A DNA stretch of 36,404 bases from Bacteroidota bacterium. GTDB taxonomy: Bacteria; Bacteroidota; Bacteroidia; Bacteroidales; VadinHA17. The position numbers and the translations under genes were made by a program. The notes beneath the pieces are model-generated. The model was not told where the DNA came from, did no database searches, and was given only the letters and a program-made list of their open reading frames with translations. This document shows positions 9,230 through 18,116 of the stretch, one piece after another. The first letter of the stretch is position 1; every line of letters starts with the position of its first letter. The DNA is taken from positions 1 through 36,404 of the forward strand of contig JAUWBB010000005.1 of assembly GCA_030605195.1 (NCBI GenBank). The letters are read 5' to 3'.

Positions 9230-9591
9230 CTACATTAAATGGTTTTTGGTTTACTCGCTCCCACTATCGTTATTCGCTCCCACAATCCAGGCTCTGGAAC
9301 CAGCTCATGAAGATTGGTTCTTACTTCGTTCGAGTCAATCGTTCGCTCAATCCCGCTCGTGAGACATTTTGTTCGCAAAGCTCACGGAATGGTTATAGTT
9401 TTCAGTTTTTAGTTCAATTATAATCAAGTATACATCAACCAGTATCATCTCTCACCGTCACCTCAACCTATTCCTGTTTCCCCCTTTTCACTCTTCACTT
9501 TAAACTTCAAACCTCAAACTTTTTCAAACACAACCACTTACCCACTTAAACACCATAACACATAAACACATTAACACTTCCCTGCGTTTTC

Positions 9592-10038
9592 CTAATTATC
9601 CTCTGCATACCACTCTGCATATGATGTGGCTGTTTCCACGAGCCTTAAGCTAAACAACTTCAAATTCTCCGGTAATTTCTCCATCAATCTGCCGGCAAAA
9701 TCCACAACCAGGTTTTCGCACGTTGGTTGATAGTCCATCACATCGTACTTCTCGAACATCTGTTCAATGTTTTGCAACAATTGGTGTGGTGCTTCCTTGT
9801 TTACAACCACAGAATGATCGAATTTATTAATTATAGTTGTTTTTACAATCTTTTTCAAATCGCCAAAATCGATTACCATTCCATGTTTGGGATCCGTTTG
9901 ACTATTTATGGGTTCACCTATCACAGTTACATACAACCGGTATGAATGGCCATGAACATTCCTGCATGGACCATCATAATTCCATAAAGCATGAGCCATT
10001 TCGAACCCAAATTCTTTTGTAACTCTAACTTTTGTCAT
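9592..10038 (-). CDS. queD: 6-carboxy-tetrahydropterin synthase / 6-pyruvoyl-tetrahydropterin synthase family
   Basis: 148 aa; FEMAHALWNYDGPCRNVHGHSYRLYVT, DFGDLKKIV, DHSVVVN, PTCENLVV, VETATSYAEW. Confidence 0.88.
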   Translation of the reverse strand: MTKVRVTKEFGFEMAHALWNYDGPCRNVHGHSYRLYVTVIGEPINSQTDPKHGMVIDFGDLKKIVKTTIINKFDHSVVVNKEAPHQLLQNIEQMFEKYDVMDYQPTCENLVVDFAGRLMEKLPENLKLFSLRLVETATSYAEWYAEDN

Positions 10039-10135
10039 TTGCCAACGATTTAAACTGTTCGTAACAATTTTATTTTCAAGAGTTTCTTTGCTATATTAAA
10101 GTTATCGGTTATGCCAAGGCATCCCTTTGGGAAAA

Positions 10136-10171
10136 GTTATATGTTATACGCTACAAGTTATAACATATAAC
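10136..10171. repeat. Perfect 13-bp inverted repeat GTTATATGTTATA / TATAACATATAAC
   Basis: Arms 10136-10148 and 10159-10171, 10-nt loop, upstream of queD. Confidence 0.85.
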
Positions 10172-10373
10172 AGAATATTACAACTTAATACAAAGATAAC
10201 ATACAAACAGGGTTTTTGCTGTAAATTTCAAAAAGGATAATAATTAAGGTATGAAGTCTCAGGGCAGGCCGTGTGAAATCGAAGATATGAAATATATTTT
10301 TCCCTTCCCTTTTTGAAGCCAACACTCCTTTTCTCATAAATTGCTATCTTTAAGGCGTAAACTTGCGCCGGGA

Positions 10374-11348
10374 ATGTCGACAATGGATTTGATTAAAGCA
10401 CCGATTGCTGCGGAAATGAAAAAATTTAATTCGTTTTTCAATTCCTCCATGAAAAGCAATGTGCCTTTGCTAAATATTATCATGAATTATATCCTCCGGA
10501 AAAAAGGTAAACAAATGCGACCAATGCTCGTTTTTCTTACAGCCAAATTAAATGGTGATATCCGGGAATCCAGTTATACTGCAGCTTCGCTGATTGAACT
10601 TCTGCACACTGCAACCTTAATCCATGACGACGTCGTTGATGAATCGTATGAGCGTAGAGGATTCTTTTCAATCAATGCCTTATGGAAATCAAAAATCGCG
10701 GTATTGGTGGGAGATTATCTCCTGTCCAAGGGATTGTTGCTCGCAATTGAAAAAAAAGAATTTGAATTATTGCAAATTGTTTCTGAAGCAGTAAAAGAAA
10801 TGAGTGAAGGAGAGTTGCTGCAAATACAAAAATCACGTAAATTAAATCTTTCTGAAAAGGATTATTTTGATATTATCCGAAAAAAAACAGCTGCGCTAAT
10901 TGCTTCATGCTCTGCCTGTGGCTCTAAATCGGTTAAAGCAAACAATGAAGTTGTTGAAAAAATGAAGAAATTCGGAGAAAATGTAGGTATTGCTTTTCAA
11001 ATCAGGGATGATCTTTTTGATTATCAGAAAAAAGGTATACTTGGTAAACCCACCGGTAATGATATTAAAGAAAAAAAATTAACACTACCCCTGATTCATT
11101 CACTTAAAAGCACCGCTTATTCGGAAAGAAGAAGAATTTTGAACATCGTCAGACATCACAATAAAAACTCAAAAAAAGTCGATGAGGTAATTCAGTTCGT
11201 TAAAGAGAATGGGGGCATTGAATATTCAACAAAGAAAATGCAGGAATTCAAGGACACGGCACTGGAAATATTATCTCAATTTCCTGAAAATGATGCCAAA
11301 TCTTCCTTAATTGAATTTGTAAACTATACCATTACCAGGGAAAAATAG
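10374..11348 (+). CDS. Polyprenyl synthetase (trans-isoprenyl diphosphate synthase); track ORF starts at TTG 10341
   Basis: LIELLHTATLIHDDVVDESYERRG (FARM-type DDxxD region), LVGDYLLSKGL and IAFQIRDDLFDY (second Asp-rich motif). Confidence 0.93.
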   Translation: MSTMDLIKAPIAAEMKKFNSFFNSSMKSNVPLLNIIMNYILRKKGKQMRPMLVFLTAKLNGDIRESSYTAASLIELLHTATLIHDDVVDESYERRGFFSINALWKSKIAVLVGDYLLSKGLLLAIEKKEFELLQIVSEAVKEMSEGELLQIQKSRKLNLSEKDYFDIIRKKTAALIASCSACGSKSVKANNEVVEKMKKFGENVGIAFQIRDDLFDYQKKGILGKPTGNDIKEKKLTLPLIHSLKSTAYSERRRILNIVRHHNKNSKKVDEVIQFVKENGGIEYSTKKMQEFKDTALEILSQFPENDAKSSLIEFVNYTITREK

Positions 11349-11416
11349 TTGTTCCTCATGGTTATTTCCTTCCTTATTGTTGCTCGTTTCTTTTTTACAT
11401 TGAATCAACCACCTCC

Positions 11417-11436
11417 CCCTGACGGTACCGTCAGGG
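11417..11436. repeat. Perfect 20-bp palindrome CCCTGACGGTACCGTCAGGG
   Basis: Read directly; no loop. Confidence 0.9.
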
Positions 11437-11585
11437 TACTCCCCGCCTGAATAAAAAAATTCATTCTTTCGGGCAGGTTCCTTTCCAAGGAGGAGAATTT
11501 GGTGTTAGTATAAATACAAGTAAACAGCATCCAGAACCCAGGAATAAGCTACCGGCATCACTTCTATGGTTCTGACGGTTCCTTT

Positions 11586-11610
11586 ACCCCGTTGGAAATT
11601 CCTACGGGGT
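11586..11610. repeat. Near-perfect 25-nt palindrome ACCCCGTTGGAAATTCCTACGGGGT overlapping the uvrC stop
   Basis: 11 of 12 paired positions. The uvrC TAG stop (11602-11604, - strand) lies in the arm. Confidence 0.8.
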
Positions 11611-13428
11611 TAATCCAGTGTGATTTTTATGAAAGTGCCTATATACAATTTCTGCCTTCGATTTTCCCACGACCCTTTCCATATCCGCCAACTGTGTTTT
11701 CTTAACCTCCTTAATAGACTTAAAATGAGATAGTAAGGTGCGTGTGGTTTGAGGCCCGATTCCCTTCAGGTTGTTTAATTCCGAGGTGGTAAAACTTTTT
11801 GATCGTTTTTGACGATGAAAACGGATGCCAAACCTATGTGCCTCATTCCTGATATATTGAATGGTTTTCAGCGTTTCCGAACTCTTATCAAGATAGACAG
11901 GCACTGAATCCCCAGGAAAGTAAATTTCTTCCAGTTTTTTTGCAATCCCAATAATGGCAATTTTACCGCGCAGGTTTAGTTTTTCGAAACTTTTAAGCGA
12001 AAAACTTAGTTGTCCCTTCCCACCATCGATGATAACCAATTGGGGCAAAGACTTTTGTTCATCCAGTAATTTCTTATATCTTCTGAAAATCACTTCTTCC
12101 ATTGATGCAAAATCATTGGGTCCCTTAACGCTTTTAATATTATAATGACGGTAATCTCTGGCACTGGGTTTAGCATCTCGAAACACAACACATGCAGCAA
12201 CCGGGTGAGCTCCATGAATATTGGAATTATCAAAACATTCGATATGAACCGGTAATTCCTTCAGATTCAAATCTTTTCGTATGTTTTCCAGCTTCCTGAC
12301 AGTCCTGGACCGTGAAATATTTTTCTCGAGACGTTTTCTTTTTTCTAACCGATAATACTTAACGTTCCTCTCTGATAATTCCAATAATTTTCTTTTGTCC
12401 CCTCTTTTGGGAATAATATATTTTGCACCAGGAATATTTACATTGATTTTAAAGGGTAGTATAATTTCATTAGCATTGCTTGATACTTTCTCCCGGATTT
12501 CAGTAATGGCAAGCAAAAGTAAATTCTCTCTGCTTTCATCCAGTTTCTTTTTCATCTCAAGCGTATGTGCTTGAATAATAGACCCATTTGCGACTTTAAG
12601 AAAATTTACATAAGCATATTCTTTTTCATCGATTATGCTGAAAACATCCACATTTTTGATTGCAGGACTAACGATGGTGGATTTGCTTTTATATCTCTCC
12701 AGTATTTCAATCTTTTCTTTTATCAAACGCGCCTCTTCAAACTTCAAAAAATCTGAATATTGTTTCATTAATTTTTTAAGGTAACTCAAAACATCCTGAA
12801 TATTACCTTTTAAGATGTTCCTGATATTGGCAATTGCTTTATTATAATCATCTGTAGTCTGTAAGCCTTCACAAGGACCCTTGCAGTTTCCCAGGTGATA
12901 TTCCAGACATATTTTAAACTTTTCTTGTTGAATGTTCTTCTCCTTAAGTTTATATTTGCAGTTTCTTAAAGGATATATCTGCCTTATAAGATCCAGAACG
13001 GTTTTAACCATCAGCATTGAGGTGTATGGACCATAATACCGCGAACCGTCGTTAATAATATTCCTTGTGTAAAAAATCCTTGGAAAGGGCTCATTTTTAA
13101 TACAAATCCATGGAAAGTTCTTATCATCCTTGAGCAAGACATTGTAACGAGGCTGATGCTTTTTGATCAGGTTGTTTTCCAATAACAATGCATCGGATTC
13201 CGAATCTACAATAATGTTTTTAATATCAGTTATTTTGCTCACTAAAATTCTCATTTTCCCTGTGAGTTTTTTCATAAAATAGGAAGAAACTCTCTTTTTC
13301 AAATTTTTTGCCTTTCCAACATAGATGATCTCCCCGTCTTTATCCATATACAAATAAACCCCTGGCTTTTCCGGCAGAATGGATAATACATCTGTAAGCT
13401 TATTTTTCAGTTGTTTTAACTGATCCAT
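11602..13428 (-). CDS. uvrC: UvrABC system protein C
   Basis: 608 aa; GIY-YIG region (LPEKPGVYLYMDKDGEIIYVGKAKNLKKRVSSYF), CLEYHLGNCKGPCEG, ECFDNSNIHG, LVIIDGGKGQL, C-terminal HhH. Confidence 0.97.
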   Translation of the reverse strand: MDQLKQLKNKLTDVLSILPEKPGVYLYMDKDGEIIYVGKAKNLKKRVSSYFMKKLTGKMRILVSKITDIKNIIVDSESDALLLENNLIKKHQPRYNVLLKDDKNFPWICIKNEPFPRIFYTRNIINDGSRYYGPYTSMLMVKTVLDLIRQIYPLRNCKYKLKEKNIQQEKFKICLEYHLGNCKGPCEGLQTTDDYNKAIANIRNILKGNIQDVLSYLKKLMKQYSDFLKFEEARLIKEKIEILERYKSKSTIVSPAIKNVDVFSIIDEKEYAYVNFLKVANGSIIQAHTLEMKKKLDESRENLLLLAITEIREKVSSNANEIILPFKINVNIPGAKYIIPKRGDKRKLLELSERNVKYYRLEKRKRLEKNISRSRTVRKLENIRKDLNLKELPVHIECFDNSNIHGAHPVAACVVFRDAKPSARDYRHYNIKSVKGPNDFASMEEVIFRRYKKLLDEQKSLPQLVIIDGGKGQLSFSLKSFEKLNLRGKIAIIGIAKKLEEIYFPGDSVPVYLDKSSETLKTIQYIRNEAHRFGIRFHRQKRSKSFTTSELNNLKGIGPQTTRTLLSHFKSIKEVKKTQLADMERVVGKSKAEIVYRHFHKNHTGLTP

Positions 13429-13905
13429 CTTCGGGAGAAAATAATTAATTCAGGTTGTTTAATTAGAGTCTGTCTATTAATTCAGAACTTATGAAGTGAA
13501 TGAGAAAATTCCAAAATACTCACGAAGTGATGCTTATTGCAAAATAACAAATCTCAACCGATCCGCCAGCGGAGAGCTCATGAACACCTTTGAAATATTT
13601 TTCTTGTGAATAAATAAATTACAATTTTCTAAATCTCAATGTTTCAAACAGTTTTGAATTTTGTGCCGATACCCGATACGTTAAATTATTCCTGAGGAGC
13701 CAGGAAGGAAACAAAGCCAGATATCAAATGTAGAATTTAGAATGTTCAATGATGAATGTAGAATAAAAATAAACAAATTTTACATTTTTTACGATATTAA
13801 CCCGCAACCACGGTGAAATATGCTCCCGCATCACATTTTACCACGTAGGATAAATCCATAAATCCAACGGGGTGAACGTGGCAGGCCTGTAACTAGCAAC
13901 TTAAA

Positions 13906-15552
13906 TTAATCAGCCCCATTAACAAACAAAGGTGTGATCTCAAATTTGTTTACATCAAACAATCCTTTATCGCTAATTTTCAAACTCGGAATTACTAGCA
14001 ATCCCATAAAGGAAAGGGTCATAAGGGGGGCATGTAATTCAGACCCCATTTGTCTTATTTTTTTATTGATTTCCAGGTATTTACTTGCTACCGTGCTTCC
14101 ATTTTCCGATGCTATTATTCCGGCTATTTCCAGTTTTAACTCCATTGTTTCAGCATTGTCTGACACCACGATTCCCCCCTTATTTTCAACAATACGATTC
14201 ATCGCATTTACAATATCTTCATCAGAAGCGCCAACAGCAATAATATTATGACTATCATGAGCAATGCTGCTGGCAAAAGCTCCTTTCTTTAATCCAAACC
14301 CTTTAATAAATCCAATGACCGGTTTTGCCTTCCTGTACCTGCTCAATACTACGATTTTCAAAATATCCTTTTCTGTATCTGTTATAACCTCTCTGTTTAA
14401 TATGTTTTGACTTACGATTTTTTCCCTGGTTACCAATTCACCATCGATTGCTTCAATGACTTTTATTTCATTTCCTTTCGCAATAATTTTTATATCATTT
14501 ACTGTTATCCTGTTTTTGTAAAACTGATTTGGTTTTGTACTGCATTGGTACAAAAATCCCACCGTTCCGTTTTTATATACGCACCGTCCATCGATATACG
14601 ATTCACTTATATTTAAATCTCTTAAATTATCAACCACAATAAAATCAGCAGGATCATTTTGTTGTAATAATCCAACCTTCAATCCATAGTGTTTAACCGG
14701 ATTCAATGTTGCAGATCGTATCAGATTAAATAAATTAACTTTTCTTTCCAGCCCTTTCTTAATAATTGAATTTATATGCCCATTTACCAGATCATGGGGG
14801 TGAATATCATCGGTACAAAGCATAACCTGTTCCGGAAATTGGTCTATTAAGGAGTATAATGTATTGAAATTCTTTGCTGCGCTACCTTCCCTGATTTGTA
14901 TCTTCATTCCCATTGTTATTTTCTCTATCGCTTCCTGCAGGTCAAAACATTCATGATCGGTTGTTATACCTTCGTTCACATATATTTTCAAATCTTTACC
15001 TCTTAACCCCGGAGCATGTCCGTCAATTCTTTTATTCATCTCTCTCGCAATCTTAAGTTTTTCCATTACCTTCTTATCCTTATTTATTACTCCCGGATAG
15101 TTCATCATTTCAGATAGAAAATGAATATCCTTTCTTTTTAGCAGCTTTTTTATACCGTGATTATTAATATCAGCACCAGAGGTTTCAAATGGTGTGGCCG
15201 GCACACAGGATGGTGCGCCAAAGTAAAATTTCATTGGCACTCTGTACCCATCATTTATCATAAAATTGATCCCCTTTTCTCCCAGAACATTAGCAATTTC
15301 ATGAGGATCTGAAACGGTTGCTACCGTACCATGCCTAACGGCAAGCTTTGCAAATTCCCCGGGTGTGAGCATGGAGCTTTCAATATGGACGTGTGCATCA
15401 ATAAATCCCGGTAGAATGTAGTGGTCATTAGCATTCTCATATGGCGTTATTTTTTGGATAAAACCATCCCGGACAGAAATTTCACCTTTATAAATTCGTT
15501 TTTCCAGTACATCAACTATATTTCCGGAAAATTTCTTTATTTTTTTTTTCAT
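13906..15552 (-). CDS. ade: Adenine deaminase
   Basis: 548 aa; HYILPGFIDAHVHIESSMLTPGEFAKLAVRHGTVATVSDPHEIANV, LCTDDIHPHDLV, SIAHDSHNIIAVG. Confidence 0.95.
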   Translation of the reverse strand: MKKKIKKFSGNIVDVLEKRIYKGEISVRDGFIQKITPYENANDHYILPGFIDAHVHIESSMLTPGEFAKLAVRHGTVATVSDPHEIANVLGEKGINFMINDGYRVPMKFYFGAPSCVPATPFETSGADINNHGIKKLLKRKDIHFLSEMMNYPGVINKDKKVMEKLKIAREMNKRIDGHAPGLRGKDLKIYVNEGITTDHECFDLQEAIEKITMGMKIQIREGSAAKNFNTLYSLIDQFPEQVMLCTDDIHPHDLVNGHINSIIKKGLERKVNLFNLIRSATLNPVKHYGLKVGLLQQNDPADFIVVDNLRDLNISESYIDGRCVYKNGTVGFLYQCSTKPNQFYKNRITVNDIKIIAKGNEIKVIEAIDGELVTREKIVSQNILNREVITDTEKDILKIVVLSRYRKAKPVIGFIKGFGLKKGAFASSIAHDSHNIIAVGASDEDIVNAMNRIVENKGGIVVSDNAETMELKLEIAGIIASENGSTVASKYLEINKKIRQMGSELHAPLMTLSFMGLLVIPSLKISDKGLFDVNKFEITPLFVNGAD

Positions 15553-15565
15553 TTCTAAAAATAAA

Positions 15566-15585
15566 AATGTTCCACGTGGAACATT
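15566..15585. promoter_or_regulatory. parS-like ParB-binding palindrome (AATGTTCCACGTGGAACATT)
   Basis: Perfect 20-bp palindrome containing TGTTCCACGTGGAACA (15568-15583). This matches the widely conserved chromosomal parS consensus TGTTnCACGTGnAACA and overlaps the mnmG stop codon. Confidence 0.85.
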
Positions 15586-17458
15586 ATCTTCCCATATAAA
15601 TTAAAAGTACACTAATGTCCGATGGAGAAACTCCACTAATTCTTGAAGCCTGTCCGATTGTTCTTGGCTTTATTTTCGACAGTTTTTGTCTTGCTTCAGT
15701 CGAAAGCGATAATATTTGATTGTAATCAAAATCGTTTCTTACTTTTATATTTTCGAGCCTCTTTATTTTTTCTGCTATTTTTTTTTCTCTATTAATATAT
15801 CCTTCATATTTAATAAATATTTCCGTTGATTCTATTATTTCCCTTGTACTTTTTTTTATTCCTGCTATTTCCTGTTTCAAGTCTGTAATAATATCTATCA
15901 GATCTTCTAATTTTACTTGCGGCCTCACCAGTATATCTTTCAATTTTATTTTTTGCTTAATTGGAGCTGTTCCCAATCTTTTTAACATTTCATTTATTAC
16001 TTCTGGTTTTATACTAAATTCCTTTATAAACTTTATAATCTTATCTCTTTTTGAATATTTCTCTTTGCATAGCTTATATCTTTTTTTACTCGCTAAACCG
16101 ATCTTATATGAAAGTTCTGTTAAACGATAATCTGCATTATCCTGTCTAAGCAATATTCTGTATTCTGCTCTTGAAGTGAACATCCTGTAGGGTTCATCAA
16201 CGCCTTTTGTTACAAGATCATCGATTAATACACCAATATAAGCCTGGTCTCTGCCCAAAACAAATTTTTCTCTTTCATTTAATTTTAAATGTGCATTTAT
16301 TGCTGCAATCAAACCTTGTGCTCCAGCTTCTTCATATCCTGTTGTTCCATTTACCTGTCCCGCAAAATATAAGTTTTTTACCATTTTTGTTTCCAGGGTA
16401 TGTTTTAACTGTTTAGGCGGAAAATAATCATATTCTATAGCATATCCCGGTCTGAATATTTGTACATTCTCCAATCCTTTAACTTTTCGCAATGCTTTTA
16501 GTTGTATATCCCATGGTAATGAGGATGCGAAACCATTTATATAATATTCAATTGTATTTTCTCCCTCCGGCTCTATAAACAATTGGTGTGATTTCTTATC
16601 TGCAAATGTCACTATTTTATTTTCAATACTTGGGCAATATCGTGGTCCAATGCTTTTTATTGTTCCATTAAACAACGGTGATTCATTCAATCCTTTTTCA
16701 AGCATTTTATGAACCTCTATATCAGTGTGCGCTATATAACAGCTTTTTTGTTCTTTTATTATCCTTTCCTCCTGCAAAAATGAAAAACGTCCACCCTTTT
16801 CATCTCCCTTTTGTTCTATCAATCTTGAGAAATCAATTGTTCGTCCATCAACCCTTGCAGGTGTCCCTGTTTTCATTCTCCCAACCTTAAATCCGTACTC
16901 TTTCAACTGTTTTGATAATCCTACAGATGCAGGTTCCGATGCCCGTCCTCCCTCTATCATATTTTTACCTACATGCATAAGGCCATTCATAAACGTACCA
17001 CTTGTAATTATAATAGCCTTTCCACAAATTTTTATCCCTAACCTTGTTACTACACCTATTGCTTTATCTTCTTCTATCACAACTTCTTGTACTGTATCCT
17101 GCCAAAATTCCAGATTTTTTATCGCTTCCAAATTTTTTCGCCATACTATTGAAAATTTCATCCTGTCGCATTGAGCCCTCGGACTCCACATCGCTGGTCC
17201 TTTTGATCTATTCAGCATCCTGAACTGTATCATACTTTTATCTGTTACCATTCCCGAATATCCACCTAATGCATCAATTTCTCTTATTATCTGTCCCTTT
17301 GCAATTCCTCCCATTGCAGGATTACATGACATTTCTGCAATTTTTCTCATATCCATAGTAATCAATAATACTTTTGATCCCATATTTGCTGCAGCAGCTG
17401 CAGCTTCGCTTCCAGCATGCCCTGCCCCAACAACAATTATATCATACTCAGGTAACAT
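15584..17458 (-). CDS. mnmG: tRNA uridine-5-carboxymethylaminomethyl modification enzyme MnmG/GidA
   Basis: 624 aa; YDIIVVGAGHAGSEAAAAAANMG, CNPAMGGIAKGQIIREIDALGG, GLYFAGQVNGTTGYEEAGAQG-type motif, C-terminal ARISGVSPSDI-like. Confidence 0.97.
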   Translation of the reverse strand: MLPEYDIIVVGAGHAGSEAAAAAANMGSKVLLITMDMRKIAEMSCNPAMGGIAKGQIIREIDALGGYSGMVTDKSMIQFRMLNRSKGPAMWSPRAQCDRMKFSIVWRKNLEAIKNLEFWQDTVQEVVIEEDKAIGVVTRLGIKICGKAIIITSGTFMNGLMHVGKNMIEGGRASEPASVGLSKQLKEYGFKVGRMKTGTPARVDGRTIDFSRLIEQKGDEKGGRFSFLQEERIIKEQKSCYIAHTDIEVHKMLEKGLNESPLFNGTIKSIGPRYCPSIENKIVTFADKKSHQLFIEPEGENTIEYYINGFASSLPWDIQLKALRKVKGLENVQIFRPGYAIEYDYFPPKQLKHTLETKMVKNLYFAGQVNGTTGYEEAGAQGLIAAINAHLKLNEREKFVLGRDQAYIGVLIDDLVTKGVDEPYRMFTSRAEYRILLRQDNADYRLTELSYKIGLASKKRYKLCKEKYSKRDKIIKFIKEFSIKPEVINEMLKRLGTAPIKQKIKLKDILVRPQVKLEDLIDIITDLKQEIAGIKKSTREIIESTEIFIKYEGYINREKKIAEKIKRLENIKVRNDFDYNQILSLSTEARQKLSKIKPRTIGQASRISGVSPSDISVLLIYMGR

Positions 17459-17517
17459 TTTCTATCTTGCTTTATGCCTGCAAATTTACTTAATATAACC
17501 TACATTAATATATATAG

Positions 17518-17569
17518 TAATTTATTCTCCGCTTCCCGATATCCATCTGGTCTAAGTTCAATGCTTATT
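17518..17569 (-). repeat. Copy of a dispersed GCGGAGAATAAATTA element upstream of mnmG
   Basis: TAATTTATTCTCCGC...GGTCtaAGTTCAAtgcTTATTG is shared with 22451-22495. A related core lies at 34608-34637 on the opposite strand. Confidence 0.65.
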
Positions 17570-17587
17570 GCTTGCTAACTTTTAATT

Positions 17588-17684
17588 TCATTATATTTTG
17601 ATTTTTTAAGTTGGCAATCTTCAGTTGGCCCGAACGTATCTTTCGGTACTGGTGGGCATCCGGCAATCTGAATACTGGGTTATT
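17588..17684 (-). repeat. Long copy of dispersed 3'-end repeat (ybeY stop)
   Basis: Minus strand: TAAATAACCCAGTATTCAGATTGCCGG...CTGAAGATTGCCAACTTAAAAAATCAAAATATAATGAAAT. Homologous to 25004-25051. Confidence 0.7.
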
Positions 17685-18112
17685 TATACTTGCATTTTAT
17701 CAAACATGTACAAATACTCATCTTCTTTCTCCCTCATTTTTGTTTGCTCTTCATTCTTTTTATCTCCATATCCAATCATATGCAGAATCCCATGTATTAT
17801 TACTCTTAGAATTTCCCTATCAACCTGCTCATTGAATTTTAATGCATTTTCTCTAACGCGTTCAACACTTAGGTATATATCCCCTGAAATTTTCTTTTGC
17901 TGGTTGTATTCAAAAGTAATTACGTCGGTGAGGTATTTTCTGGAAAGGTATATTTTGTTTAGCTCAAGTAGTTCCTTGTCTTTAGCAATAATAATATTCA
18001 GCTCTCCTAATTCTTTCCCTTCATTTTCAACTACTTTCTTGATCCACTGTCTTATCTTTTGCTTTTTTCCGATATCAAAATTTATTCCTTCTTTATGGAA
18101 AAAAATACTCAA
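17684..18112 (-). CDS. ybeY: Endoribonuclease YbeY (rRNA maturation)
   Basis: 142 aa; YLTDVITFEYN, SGDIYLSVERVRENA, VIIHGILHMIGYGDKKNEEQTKMREKEDEYL. Confidence 0.93.
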   Translation of the reverse strand: MSIFFHKEGINFDIGKKQKIRQWIKKVVENEGKELGELNIIIAKDKELLELNKIYLSRKYLTDVITFEYNQQKKISGDIYLSVERVRENALKFNEQVDREILRVIIHGILHMIGYGDKKNEEQTKMREKEDEYLYMFDKMQV

Positions 18113-18116
18113 TCTT

